The position numbers and the translations under genes are program-made. From Burkholderia oklahomensis C6786 (GTDB lineage: Bacteria; Pseudomonadota; Gammaproteobacteria; Burkholderiales; Burkholderiaceae): 64,000 nt of DNA. Within the stretch, counting starts at the first letter, position 1; the number at the start of each line of letters is the position of its first letter. Shown one piece after another: positions 30,868-40,216 of this stretch. The DNA is taken from NCBI RefSeq assembly GCF_000959365.1, contig NZ_CP009556.1, positions 992,001 through 1,056,000 on the forward strand. Direction: 5' to 3'. The notes under the pieces are model-generated. The model searched no databases and had not been told where the DNA came from. It saw nothing but the letters and a program-made list of their open reading frames with translations.

Positions 30868-32089
30868 TCCATATCTGATCGCGGGCGGCGGGCATGCGGC
30901 GCGCCGCGCGGCCGAGACGCTGCGCGAACGCGATCCGGCCGCGCGGATCGTGATGATCGGCGCGGAGCCCGAGCTGCCGTACGACCGGCCGGTGCTGTCG
31001 AAGGACGCGCTCGTCGGCGACGAAGGCGAGCGCCGCGCGTTCGTGCGCGACGCCGCGTGGTATCGCGAGCGCGACATCGCGCTGCGGCTCGGCGTGCGCG
31101 TCGATGCGATCGAGCGCGCCGAGCAGCGGGTGTGCTTGAGCGACGGTGCGCGCGTCGGCTACGCGCGTCTGCTGATCGCGACCGGCTCGCGCGTGCGGCG
31201 CTTCGCCGGCCCGGTCGACGCGGACGTGCCGGTCCATTACGTGCGCACCGTTGCCGACGCCCGCGCATTGCGCGCGGCGCTCGCGCCCGGCAAGCGCGTC
31301 GCGGTGCTGGGCGGCGGCTTCATCGGGCTCGAGGTCGCCGCGTCGGCGGTGCGGCTCGGCTGCCGCGCGACGCTCGTCGATCCCGCGCAACGCCTGCTTC
31401 AGCGCGGGATGCCGGAAATCATCGGCACGTTCGCGCTCGCGCTGCATACGCGGCACGGCGTCGACGTGCGGCTCGCCGCGCTGCCCGAGCAGATTCGACG
31501 CGGCGCGGACGGCGCGGCCGTCATCGAGACGAGCGCGGGCGACGTCGAAGCCGACGTCGTCGTGGCCGGCATCGGCGTCGTGCCGAACGTCGAACTCGCG
31601 CAGGCGGCGGGCCTCGACGTCGACAACGGCGTATGCGTCGACGAGATGTGCCGCACCGCCGATCCGGCGATCTTCGCGGCGGGCGAGGTCACGCAGCATT
31701 TCAATCCGCTCGTCGGCCGCCGCGTGCGGATCGAATCGTGGCAGGTCGCGGAGAACCAGCCGGCCGTCGCGGCGGCGAACATGCTAGGGGGCGGCGAAAC
31801 CTACGCGGAATGGCCGTGGCTATGGTCCGATCAGTACGACTGCAATTTGCAGACGCTCGGCCTCTTCGGCGGCGAGCAGACGCTCGTCGTGCGAGGGGCG
31901 CCGGATGACGGCGCGTTCTGCGTGTTCGCGCTGAATGCGCGCGGCGAGCTCGAAGCGGCCGCGGCGGTCAACGCGGGGCGCGAGATCGCCGCGTGCCGGC
32001 GGTTGATGACGGCGCACGTCGCGCCGGATCCCGCGCATCTCGCGGACCCGTCCGTCGCGTTGCGGTCGATGCTGCCGCGCAGCGTCTAG
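30854..32089 (+). CDS. andAa: Ferredoxin reductase of anthranilate dioxygenase
   Basis: A 411-residue FAD-dependent NADH:ferredoxin reductase. The FAD motif is IAGGGHAARRAAETL and the NAD motif VAVLGGGFIGLEVAASA; the second FAD contact is IFAAGEVTQHFN. It replaces the fused reductase used by the benzoate enzyme. Last gene of andAcAdAbAa. Confidence 0.92.
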   Translation: MSTSDPYLIAGGGHAARRAAETLRERDPAARIVMIGAEPELPYDRPVLSKDALVGDEGERRAFVRDAAWYRERDIALRLGVRVDAIERAEQRVCLSDGARVGYARLLIATGSRVRRFAGPVDADVPVHYVRTVADARALRAALAPGKRVAVLGGGFIGLEVAASAVRLGCRATLVDPAQRLLQRGMPEIIGTFALALHTRHGVDVRLAALPEQIRRGADGAAVIETSAGDVEADVVVAGIGVVPNVELAQAAGLDVDNGVCVDEMCRTADPAIFAAGEVTQHFNPLVGRRVRIESWQVAENQPAVAAANMLGGGETYAEWPWLWSDQYDCNLQTLGLFGGEQTLVVRGAPDDGAFCVFALNARGELEAAAAVNAGREIAACRRLMTAHVAPDPAHLADPSVALRSMLPRSV

Positions 32090-32123
32090 CGCTTGACGTA
32101 TCGCTCCCGGATCGACGCCGACG

Positions 32124-32152
32124 CGCGCGCAAGCGGCCGGCGCTTGCGCGCG
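32124..32152 (+). terminator. Hairpin after the and operon
   Basis: CGCGCGCAAGCG and CGCTTGCGCGCG form a 12-bp stem with a 5-base loop, about 35 bp after andAa. No T-run follows, so rho-independent function is uncertain. Confidence 0.4.
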
Positions 32153-32254
32153 TGCGCATTCGCGTGCCGGATCGCTTGCGCGATCGCGCGCGACCGGTAA
32201 GAATCGCGTGTTGACTGACATCCGACAGACAGGCTCGCGAGCCGGGAGACTTTG

Positions 32255-32671
32255 ATGGCCTACGATCAATCGAACATTTTTGCGAAGATCCTGCGCGGCG
32301 AAGTGCCGTGCATCCGCCTGTGCGAAACGGACACGACGCTTGCGTTCATGGACATCATGCCGCAATCGAAGGGCCACGCGCTCGTCGTGCCGAAGGAGGC
32401 GGCGGAGACGTTCTACGAGCTGTCCGAAGCCGCCGCGGCCGAATCGATGAAGATGGTGAAGCGCGTCGCGCTCGCCTTGCGCCGGACGCTCGAGCCGGAA
32501 GGGCTCTTCATCGGCCAGTTCAACGGCGCGGCGGCGGGCCAGACGGTGCCGCACGTGCATTTCCACGTGATTCCGCGCTGGGCCGACGAGCCGCTCAAGA
32601 TGCACGCGCGCGAGATGGCGGATGCCGCGCAGCTCGAGGCGCTGGCGCAGAGGATTCGCGCGGCGCTGTAA
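32255..32671 (+). CDS. HIT-family hydrolase
   Basis: A 138-residue histidine-triad protein. The triad HVHFHVIPRW (His100, His102, His104) is intact, with the usual N-terminal NIFAKILRGEVPC. HIT proteins of this branch (HinT/Fhit-like) hydrolyse AMP-linked or dinucleotide substrates; the exact substrate is not predictable. It is monocistronic, and a GGCGCGGC/GCCGCGCC hairpin (32689-32709) separates it from the convergent phospholipase gene. Confidence 0.9.
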   Translation: MAYDQSNIFAKILRGEVPCIRLCETDTTLAFMDIMPQSKGHALVVPKEAAETFYELSEAAAAESMKMVKRVALALRRTLEPEGLFIGQFNGAAAGQTVPHVHFHVIPRWADEPLKMHAREMADAAQLEALAQRIRAAL

Positions 32672-32714
32672 GCGCAACGAGTGCCGCAGGCGCGGCGTGA
32701 TGCCGCGCCGCGCA

Positions 32715-34403
32715 TCAGAGCTGATCTTCGATCGGCAACAACAGACACAGCCCCGCGAGCAGGTTGCGATAGAAGCCCGCGTTCGGATCGACGCCGTACG
32801 TGCGCACGCGGCCGTCGGCGACCTCGGTCCACACGAGCGGCCATGCGGTCGTGCTCGCGCCCGCCGTCTGCACCGCGCCGGGCGCGCCCGGCGTATCGGA
32901 TGCGAGCGTCACGCGATAGCTGATGGTCGGCTTCGTCACCTCGTCGAACAGGTCGGCGACTTGTTTCGCGAGCCGCGGACTGTGAATCACGAGCGCGAGC
33001 TCCGTGTTCAGGTGCGCGGAGCGCGGATCGAGATTCATCGAGCCGATCACGAGAATCTTCCGATCGATTACGTACGCCTTCGCATGCAGGCTCGCGCGCG
33101 AGCGCGAGCCGAGCACGCCGATGCGCGTCCGACCCTGATCCGGCTTGTATTCGTACAGCTCGATGCCGTGCCGCAGCATCGGCACGCGATACGGCGCGTA
33201 GCCCGCCTGCACGGCGACCGCGTCGGTCGCGGCGAGCGAATTCGTCAGGATGGCGACGCGCACGCCGCGCGCGGTGAGCTGGCCGAGCGCCTTCACGCCC
33301 GCCTTGTGCGGCACGAAATACGGCGAGAGCACGAGGAATTCGCGCTGCGCGTCGCGCGTTAGCGCGATGAGCCGCTGCATCGGCGGGCTCTTGTAGCTGT
33401 CGTCGGGCGCGGCGATCTTGTCGGGCGAATCGGCCGTGAACTCGGCCGGCGCCCAGACGAGGCCGAGCTCGTCGCGCGCGATCTGCGCGGACAGCGGCGT
33501 CGCGTTCAGCGGCTTTGCGTTGTAAGGCGTCGCGTTCGCGCGCCAGTGCGCACGCAGCGCGTCGCGCGCGGCGTCGAGATCCGCCGCATCGTAGCGCCGC
33601 TGGTTCAGCGCCGGCAGCGGATACGTGAGCGCGCTCGACCAGTAAGCGTCGAAGCTCGCGGAGACGTCGTGCGTGACGGGGCCCGCCGCGAGCACGTCGA
33701 GATCGCGGAACTGCAGCGTCGGGCTCGCGTTGAAATACGCGTCGCCGAGATTGCGGCCGCCGACGATCGCGATCTGGTTGTCCGCGATCATCGCCTTGTT
33801 GTGCATCCGGCGCGCGAAGTTGTCGATTTGCGTGAAGAGATTCGCGGTGCGCGCGAACATCCCGCGGCGCGCGGCGCCGAACGGATTGAACACGCGCACT
33901 TCGAGGTTCGCGTGCGTGTCGAGCGCCGCCATCAGGCGGTCGACATCCTTGAAGTTCAGATCGTCGACGAGCATCCGCACGCGCACGCCGCGGTCGGCCG
34001 CGTAGAGCGCCGCGCCGAGCAGCAGCTTGCCCGTCGTGTCCTCGGCGGCGATGTAGTACTGGATGTCGAGCGTCTTCGTCGCCGCGCGCGCGACCGCGAT
34101 GCGCATCTGCAGCGCCTCGTCGCCGCGCGGCAGCACGAGAAAGCCGGATTCGCCCGGATGCGCGCGCTGCGGCGCGGCGAGCGCGTCGGCAAGCGGCGTC
34201 GACGTGTCGGGCGAGAGCGCGTGAGAGACCGTGCGGTCGAGCGTGGTGGCAGGCGGATGCGTCGCGCAGCCGGCGAGCCCGAGCCCGAGCGCGGCGCACA
34301 CGACGAGCGCGCGCGCCGCGGCCGCGACGACGCCGGTCGGGCGGCGCAGCGACAGGCTGCGGCGGGCGAGACTGTCCGGCACGTTGCTGACTCCTTCGGG
34401 CAT
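32715..34403 (-). CDS. Phospholipase D-family lipoprotein
   Basis: A 562-residue protein with two HKD motifs, His201-x-Lys203 to Asp208 (HNKAMIAD) and His440-x-Lys442 to Asp447 (HAKAYVID), each followed by a G-G/S-x-N segment. Both catalytic halves are therefore present. The N-terminus has a lipobox LGLAGC with Cys46, so it is probably anchored to the outer or inner membrane on the periplasmic side. It belongs to the group annotated as phospholipase D or cardiolipin synthase-like. The signal sequence is long (about 45 residues), and a shorter start cannot be excluded. Monocistronic. Confidence 0.85.
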   Translation of the reverse strand: MPEGVSNVPDSLARRSLSLRRPTGVVAAAARALVVCAALGLGLAGCATHPPATTLDRTVSHALSPDTSTPLADALAAPQRAHPGESGFLVLPRGDEALQMRIAVARAATKTLDIQYYIAAEDTTGKLLLGAALYAADRGVRVRMLVDDLNFKDVDRLMAALDTHANLEVRVFNPFGAARRGMFARTANLFTQIDNFARRMHNKAMIADNQIAIVGGRNLGDAYFNASPTLQFRDLDVLAAGPVTHDVSASFDAYWSSALTYPLPALNQRRYDAADLDAARDALRAHWRANATPYNAKPLNATPLSAQIARDELGLVWAPAEFTADSPDKIAAPDDSYKSPPMQRLIALTRDAQREFLVLSPYFVPHKAGVKALGQLTARGVRVAILTNSLAATDAVAVQAGYAPYRVPMLRHGIELYEYKPDQGRTRIGVLGSRSRASLHAKAYVIDRKILVIGSMNLDPRSAHLNTELALVIHSPRLAKQVADLFDEVTKPTISYRVTLASDTPGAPGAVQTAGASTTAWPLVWTEVADGRVRTYGVDPNAGFYRNLLAGLCLLLPIEDQL

Positions 34404-34553
34404 CGGTCTGGATGGTCGTCGAATCGACGGCGCGGCAGGCCGGGGCACCGCGTGAAGGCATTCTAAGTGGCGCGAACGACACGGGTCAACCGAGCCGCGC
34501 GACGGCCGGTGTACCATCTGACGAGTCCATTTTTCATGCCGGCGACGCACGTC

Positions 34554-35087
34554 ATGCCCGATTCGACATCCGTACCCGCCGTCGAAGTCAGACGGCTTTC
34601 GGCCTCGCTCGCGGCCGACTATCGCGCGATCCGCCTCGCCGCGCTGCAGGATATGCCGGACGCGTTCGGCTCGACCTACGACGTCGAAGTGGCGCGTCCG
34701 CTGACCGCGTTCGCCGAGCGGCTCGCCGGCACGATCGTGTTCGGCGCGTATGTCGGCGGCCGGATCGCCGGGATGGCCGGCTTCAAGCGGCTGGACGGCG
34801 CGAAGGCGCGCCACAAGGGCTTCCTGTGGGGCATGTACGTCGCGCCCGACGCGCGTCGGCACGGCGTCGGCGCCGCGCTGCTCGACGCGGTGCTCGCGGC
34901 CGCGGCGGAAGCGGTCGAGCAGGTGACGCTCGCCGTCGTCGACGGCAACGGCGCGGCGCGCGCGTTCTACGAGCGGCACGGCTTCGTCGTGTACGGCGTC
35001 GAGCCGCGCGCGCTGAAGGGGGCGAACGGCTACGCGGACGAACTGTTGATGGTGAAGTTCCTGCCGTCCGCGCCGCCGCGCGCATGA
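34554..35087 (+). CDS. GNAT-family N-acetyltransferase
   Basis: A 177-residue acetyltransferase. The acetyl-CoA loop is VAPDARRHGVGAALLDAV (Q/R-x-x-G-x-G/A form), preceded by the strand GMYV and followed by LAVVDGNGAARAFYERHGF. The acceptor substrate is unknown. The frame is open from 34467, and starts at 34536 or 34554 are both possible; neither has a strong ribosome site. It is divergent from the phospholipase gene and 28 bp upstream of the DUF445 gene. Confidence 0.8.
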   Translation: MPDSTSVPAVEVRRLSASLAADYRAIRLAALQDMPDAFGSTYDVEVARPLTAFAERLAGTIVFGAYVGGRIAGMAGFKRLDGAKARHKGFLWGMYVAPDARRHGVGAALLDAVLAAAAEAVEQVTLAVVDGNGAARAFYERHGFVVYGVEPRALKGANGYADELLMVKFLPSAPPRA

Positions 35088-35115
35088 CGGGCGGAACCGA
35101 TACGACCGGATCACG

Positions 35116-36402
35116 ATGCTCGACGACAAGGAACGGGAACTCCGAAACAGCAAGCGGCGCGCGCTCGCGCTGCTGTTCGCCGCGGCGGGCGTGTTCGCCG
35201 CGACGCTGTTCGCGCCGCGCGGCTTCTGGATCGACGGCGTCAAGGCGATCGCCGAGGCGTCGATGGTCGGCGCGCTCGCCGACTGGTTCGCGGTCGTCGC
35301 GTTGTTCCGGCGCGTGCCGATTCCGTTCGTGTCGCGGCACACGGAGATCATTCCGCAGAACAAGGAAAAGATCGCCGACAATCTGGCCGCATTCGTGCAG
35401 GAGAAGTTTCTCGATCCGGCGTCGATCGTCGCGCTGATCAAGCGGCACGATCCGGCCGCGCGGCTCGCGCAGTGGCTCGCGACGCCGCGCAACGCGGACG
35501 TGCTGGGCGGCTACGCGACGCGCCTCATCGCGTTCGGGCTCGACATGACCGACGACGCGCGGATCCAGTCGTTCGTGAAGGACGCGTTCCATGCGGTGCT
35601 CGACCGGATCGACCTGTCGCAGTCGACGGGCGCGATTCTCGACACGCTGACGAAGGACGGCCGCCATCAGGCGCTCCTCGACGACGGGATCGCGCAGATC
35701 GTCGCGTTCCTTCGCGATCCCGACAAGCGCGCGTCGATCGCGACTTACATCGTCGACTGGCTGAAATATGAATTCCCGAAGATGGAGAAGCTGCTGCCGA
35801 CGAACTGGCTCGGCGAGCACGGCGCGGAGCTGATCTCGAACGTCGTGACGCGCGTGCTCACGCAGATCGGCGACGATCCCGAGCACCGGCTGCGGCGCAG
35901 CTTCGACGACGCGGCCGCGCGGCTCGTCGTGCGGCTGAAGAGCGACCCCGCGTTCATCGAGAAGGGCGAGGAGATCAAGCGCTATCTGCGCGACGGCGAC
36001 GCGTTCAACCGCTACGTGAAGGACCTGTGGGACCAGTTGCGCGCGTGGCTGAAGGCCGATCTCGCGCGCGACGAGTCGGTCGTCCACCGGCGCGCGACGG
36101 CGCTCGGCAACTGGCTCGGCGAGCGCCTCGCGCAGAGCCCGCAGTTGCGCGATTCGATGAACGAGCACGTCGAGCGCGCGGCGAGCGAGATGGCGCCCGA
36201 GTTTGCCGAGTTCCTGACGCGGCACATCAGCGACACCGTGAAGAACTGGGACGCGCGCGAGATGTCGCGGCAGATCGAGCTGAACATCGGCAAGGACCTG
36301 CAGTACATCCGGATCAACGGCACGCTGGTCGGCGGGCTGATCGGGCTCGGGTTGTACGCGGTGTCGGGCATCGCGCGGTGGGCGGGCGCGCTGCCGCATT
36401 GA
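35116..36402 (+). CDS. DUF445 membrane protein (YjiN-like)
   Basis: A 428-residue protein of the DUF445 family. A transmembrane helix (ALALLFAAAGVFAATLFAP) and the conserved WIDGVKAIAEASMVGALADWFAVVALF open the protein. A long helical region follows, and a second hydrophobic helix ends it (LVGGLIGLGLYAVSGIARW). The family's function is not established; membrane anchoring at both ends suggests a structural or envelope role. It follows the acetyltransferase closely and may be co-transcribed with it. Confidence 0.85.
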   Translation: MLDDKERELRNSKRRALALLFAAAGVFAATLFAPRGFWIDGVKAIAEASMVGALADWFAVVALFRRVPIPFVSRHTEIIPQNKEKIADNLAAFVQEKFLDPASIVALIKRHDPAARLAQWLATPRNADVLGGYATRLIAFGLDMTDDARIQSFVKDAFHAVLDRIDLSQSTGAILDTLTKDGRHQALLDDGIAQIVAFLRDPDKRASIATYIVDWLKYEFPKMEKLLPTNWLGEHGAELISNVVTRVLTQIGDDPEHRLRRSFDDAAARLVVRLKSDPAFIEKGEEIKRYLRDGDAFNRYVKDLWDQLRAWLKADLARDESVVHRRATALGNWLGERLAQSPQLRDSMNEHVERAASEMAPEFAEFLTRHISDTVKNWDAREMSRQIELNIGKDLQYIRINGTLVGGLIGLGLYAVSGIARWAGALPH

Positions 36403-36610
36403 ACGGCGCGCGTTCGTCGCGGGTCCGCTGCCGCCGGGTCCGCCGCGTTCGCGGCATTTGCTGCGTCGAATGCGCTTGCCGCGCCGAAGCATCGGCATCC
36501 TGAACGGATTTGACATTCGCATGCTCGACGCCGCGCGCGTCGCCGTGCTGTAATCGCGCGACCATCGCACGTTCGTCCGTCCGTTCAACCCTTGCGAAGA
36601 AGGCGCTTCC

Positions 36611-38191
36611 ATGTCTCCGGTCTCGGCATTCAAGCTCGTCTTGCTGTCATTTCTCGCGATCGTCGCGCTCGAGCTGCTCGCGAAGCGGCTCCGGCTGCCG
36701 CCCGCGGCCGCGCTGCTCGTCGGCGGCGCGGGCATCGCGTTCCTGCCCGGGCTGCCGCCCGTCAATCTCGATCCCGATCTCGTGCTGATCGTGTTCCTGC
36801 CGCCGCTCCTGATGGACGGCGCGTACTTCTCGGTATGGGAGGAGTTCAAGCGCAACGTCGGCGGCATCATGATGCTCGCGATCGGCGCGGTCGCGTTCAC
36901 GACGCTCGTCGTCGGCGTCGCCGTGCATCTCGTCGCGCCGGGCCTGCCGTGGGCCGCGTGCTTCGCGCTCGGCGCGATCGTGTCGCCGCCCGATGCGGTC
37001 GCCGCGAAGGCCGTGCTCGAGCGCGTCGCGCTGCCGCGCCGGCTGATGGTGCTGCTCGAAGGCGAGAGCCTCCTGAACGACGCGGCGGGGCTCGTGCTGT
37101 TCCGCTTCGCGGTCGCCGCCGCGCTCACGGGCGCATTCAGCGCCGGCGACGCGGTCGTGCGCTTCGCCGAGCTCGGCTTCGGCGGCGTCGCGGTCGGCTT
37201 CGCCGTCGGCTGGCTGATCGTGCGCTTCCTGAGGCTCATCGAAGACGATTACCTCGTGATCACGACGGCCGTCATCGCCGCATGGATCAGCTACATCGCC
37301 GGCGAAATGTTCGAGGTGTCCGGCGTGATCGCGACCGTGACGACCGGGATGATGCTCGGCTGGCATCAGCACGAGGTGTTCTCCGCATCGGTGCGCAACC
37401 GCGGCACCGCGTTCTGGCAGGTGATCGTGTTCCTGCTCGAGGCGCTCGTGTTCGTGCTGATCGGCCTGTCGCTGCGCGGCGTGATCGTGCGGCTCGGCGG
37501 GCTCGGCGAGGTGTTCGCGACGATGATGCCCGCGGTGGTCGCGGTGCTCGTCGCCGTCGTCGTGTCGCGCTTCGTCTGGGTGTTCGCGGTCGAATGGCTG
37601 AAGACGCCCGTCGCGCGCGTGCGGCGGCGAGGCTTGCGGGCCGACTGGCGGGCGGCGGCCGTGATGAGCTGGGCGGGGATGCGCGGCGTCGTGACGCTCG
37701 CGATCGCGCTGTCGCTGCCGGACGCGATGCCGGGCCGCGACCTGATTCTCGTCGCCGCGTTCGCGGTGATCCTCGTCACGGTGCTGTTGCAGGGCACGAC
37801 GATCGGGCCGCTGATCCGGCTGCTGAAGCTGCGCGATCCGGGGCCCGCCGCGCATCATCTGACCGAGCCGCAGGCGTGGGCGCGCGTCGAGGCCGCGCAG
37901 CTCGCGGCGATCCAGCCGCTCGTGCGCGACGCCGACGGCAACGTGATCCATCCGCGGCTGCTCGAGCAATATACGTACCGCGCGAACGTGACCGCGCGCC
38001 ATCAGAACGAGCCTGCGTTCCCGGCGAGCGAGCGCAACGCGCACTACGACGTCGTGCTTGCCGCGATCGCGGCCGGCCGCGCGGAGCTGCTGCGGCTGCA
38101 TCGCGGCGGGCGGATCCACGACGAGATGCTGTACCTGCTCGAACGCGATCTCGACTTGCAGGAGATCGCGGCGCAGCATGCGAAGGGGTAG
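36611..38191 (+). CDS. CPA1-family Na+/H+ antiporter
   Basis: A 526-residue inner-membrane antiporter with about 12 helices. The ion-binding region FALGAIVSPPDAVAAKAVLE and the following LEGESLLNDAAGLVLFRFA are diagnostic of the NhaP/YjcE branch of CPA1. A later SWAGMRGVVTLAIALSLP is also conserved. A cytoplasmic C-terminal domain of about 110 residues follows the membrane part. It exports Na+ or K+ in exchange for protons. Single gene. Confidence 0.9.
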   Translation: MSPVSAFKLVLLSFLAIVALELLAKRLRLPPAAALLVGGAGIAFLPGLPPVNLDPDLVLIVFLPPLLMDGAYFSVWEEFKRNVGGIMMLAIGAVAFTTLVVGVAVHLVAPGLPWAACFALGAIVSPPDAVAAKAVLERVALPRRLMVLLEGESLLNDAAGLVLFRFAVAAALTGAFSAGDAVVRFAELGFGGVAVGFAVGWLIVRFLRLIEDDYLVITTAVIAAWISYIAGEMFEVSGVIATVTTGMMLGWHQHEVFSASVRNRGTAFWQVIVFLLEALVFVLIGLSLRGVIVRLGGLGEVFATMMPAVVAVLVAVVVSRFVWVFAVEWLKTPVARVRRRGLRADWRAAAVMSWAGMRGVVTLAIALSLPDAMPGRDLILVAAFAVILVTVLLQGTTIGPLIRLLKLRDPGPAAHHLTEPQAWARVEAAQLAAIQPLVRDADGNVIHPRLLEQYTYRANVTARHQNEPAFPASERNAHYDVVLAAIAAGRAELLRLHRGGRIHDEMLYLLERDLDLQEIAAQHAKG

Positions 38192-38514
38192 CGGCATGCG
38201 TGGCCGTCCGCGCCTTTCCTTCCCGGCTGTCATCGTTTCGTAAACCGCGCTGCTCGAAGCGGCTTTTTCGGCGATCTCCTACAATCGAGAAGCGTTCCCG
38301 CCGCCGGTGCGCCGTCGTTCGCGCGCCGGCCGCCGTTTCGGTGTCCGGCCGAATGCCGCGGGCCGCGCCGCGCATCGCCGCGGCGGTTTCGCCCAGCCTG
38401 CTCGTGCTTTTGTCTGTCGAAGGAAACGGGTCGCGCGCGCCGTAGGCCGGCGTGCGCGCCGCTCAACGCCGCGCCGTCCGTAGGCCGGATGCGCGGCACC
38501 AACCGAGAGTCCCC
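38192..38514. other. Intergenic region upstream of the acetolactate synthase-like gene
   Basis: No gene seen. TACAAT at 38280-38285 is a good -10 candidate without a clear -35. GTAGGCCGG occurs twice, near 38443 and 38480, as a short direct repeat. Confidence 0.35.
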
Positions 38515-40155
38515 ATGAAAGCATCCGATTTGTTCGTGAAGGCGCTGGAAGCAGAAGGCGTCCAGTATGTGTTCGGCATTCCCGGCGAGGAAAACCTCGA
38601 TCTGCTCGAATCCCTGCGGCGGTCGCGCATCAAGCTCGTGTTGACCCGCCACGAGCAGGCGGCGGGCTTCATGGCGGCCACCTACGGGCGGCTGACCGGC
38701 AAGACGGGCGTGTGCCTGTCGACGCTCGGCCCGGGTGCGACGAATTTCGTGACGGCGGCCGCGTACGCGCAGCTGGGCGGCATGCCGATGCTGATGATCA
38801 CCGGGCAGAAGCCGATCAAGTCGAGCAAGCAGGGGCATTTTCAGATCGTCGACGTCGTCGGGATGATGCAGCCGCTGACGAAGCTCACGCGGCAGATCGT
38901 GTCGATCGGCAACATTCCGTCGGCGGTGCGCGAAGCGTTCCGGCGCGCGGAGGAAGAGCGTCCCGGCGCGACGCATCTCGAATTGCCCGAGGATATCGCG
39001 CACGAAGAGGGCGACGGCAAGCCGATCCCGGCGAGCTACAGCCGCCGGCCGGTCGCCGAGGAGAAGGCGGTTGCGCACGCGGTCGAGGCGATCCAGGCGG
39101 CGCGCCATCCGCTCCTGATGATCGGCGCGGGCGGCAATCGCAAGACGACCTGCAAGATGCTGAAGGAATTCGTCGACACGACGGGCATCCCGTTCTTCAC
39201 GACGCAGATGGGCAAGGGCGTGATCGACGAGACGCATCCGCTGTGGCTCGGCAACGCGACGCTGTCGGACGGCGACTTCGTCCATCGCGCGATCGAGCAC
39301 GCGGACTGCATCATCAACGTCGGCCACGACGTGATCGAGAAGCCGCCGTTCTTCATGCGCGCCGACGACAAGACCGTGATCCACGTGAACTTCCTTGGCG
39401 CGCAGGTCGATCCCGTGTACTTCCCGCAGATCGAGGTCGTCGGCGACATCGCGAACGCGGTGTGGCAGATGAAGGCGAAGCTGACGCGGCAGCCGCACTG
39501 GGATTTCTCGCGCTTCATGCTGATCAAGGAGCACTTCGACGCGCACCTGAAGAAAGGGCAGGACGATCCGCGCTTTCCGATGTATCCGGTGAGGATCGTC
39601 AACGATCTCTACCGGTCGCTGCCGGAAGACGGCATCGTCTGTCTCGACAACGGCATGTACAAGATCTGGTTCGCACGCTACTGGCGCGCGCACGAGCCGA
39701 ATTCGCTGCTGCTCGACAACGCGCTCGCATCGATGGGCGCGGGCCTGCCGTCGGCGATCGCGACGAAGATCGTGCATCCGCAGCGCAAGGTGATCGCGGT
39801 ATGCGGCGACGGCGGCTTCATGATGAATTCCCAGGAGCTCGAAACGGCTGTGCGGCTCAAGCTCGACCTCGTCGTGATGATCCTGCGCGACGACGCGTTC
39901 GGAATGATCCGCTGGAAGCAGGAGAACATGAATTTCCCGGATTACGCGATGACGCTCGCGAACCCGGATTTCGTCGCGTATGCGCAGAGCTACGGCGCGC
40001 ACGGGCACCGGATCGCGTCGGCCGACGATCTCGAGCCGCTCGTGCGCGAATGCTTCGCGTCGCCGGGCGTGCATCTGATCGACGTGCCGATCGACTACTC
40101 GGACAACGAGCGCGTGCTGAATCGTGAAATCAAGCGCCTGTCGGCGCAGTTGTGA
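38515..40155 (+). CDS. Acetolactate synthase large-subunit-like ThDP enzyme
   Basis: A 546-residue thiamine-diphosphate enzyme with the three standard domains. The catalytic Glu is in RHEQAAGFMA. CLSTLGPGATNFV and GGMPMLMITGQ are acetolactate-synthase signatures, and CGDGGFMMNSQELETA is the ThDP motif. The closing IDVPIDYSDN recalls the catabolic AlsS type. No regulatory small subunit is adjacent. It is followed 61 bp later by an aldehyde dehydrogenase in what looks like a two-gene operon, which argues for a specialised carboligation or decarboxylation rather than branched-chain amino acid synthesis. Confidence 0.75.
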   Translation: MKASDLFVKALEAEGVQYVFGIPGEENLDLLESLRRSRIKLVLTRHEQAAGFMAATYGRLTGKTGVCLSTLGPGATNFVTAAAYAQLGGMPMLMITGQKPIKSSKQGHFQIVDVVGMMQPLTKLTRQIVSIGNIPSAVREAFRRAEEERPGATHLELPEDIAHEEGDGKPIPASYSRRPVAEEKAVAHAVEAIQAARHPLLMIGAGGNRKTTCKMLKEFVDTTGIPFFTTQMGKGVIDETHPLWLGNATLSDGDFVHRAIEHADCIINVGHDVIEKPPFFMRADDKTVIHVNFLGAQVDPVYFPQIEVVGDIANAVWQMKAKLTRQPHWDFSRFMLIKEHFDAHLKKGQDDPRFPMYPVRIVNDLYRSLPEDGIVCLDNGMYKIWFARYWRAHEPNSLLLDNALASMGAGLPSAIATKIVHPQRKVIAVCGDGGFMMNSQELETAVRLKLDLVVMILRDDAFGMIRWKQENMNFPDYAMTLANPDFVAYAQSYGAHGHRIASADDLEPLVRECFASPGVHLIDVPIDYSDNERVLNREIKRLSAQL

Positions 40156-40216
40156 CCGCAGCCGGCACATCGACAAATCGGCACATCGGCACATCAACTG
40201 GACGGAGTCATTCGAC

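Noticed and set aside
40164..40196. CGGCACATC repeats between the ThDP enzyme and aldehyde dehydrogenase genes
   Set aside because: Only three short imperfect copies; not enough to call a functional element.
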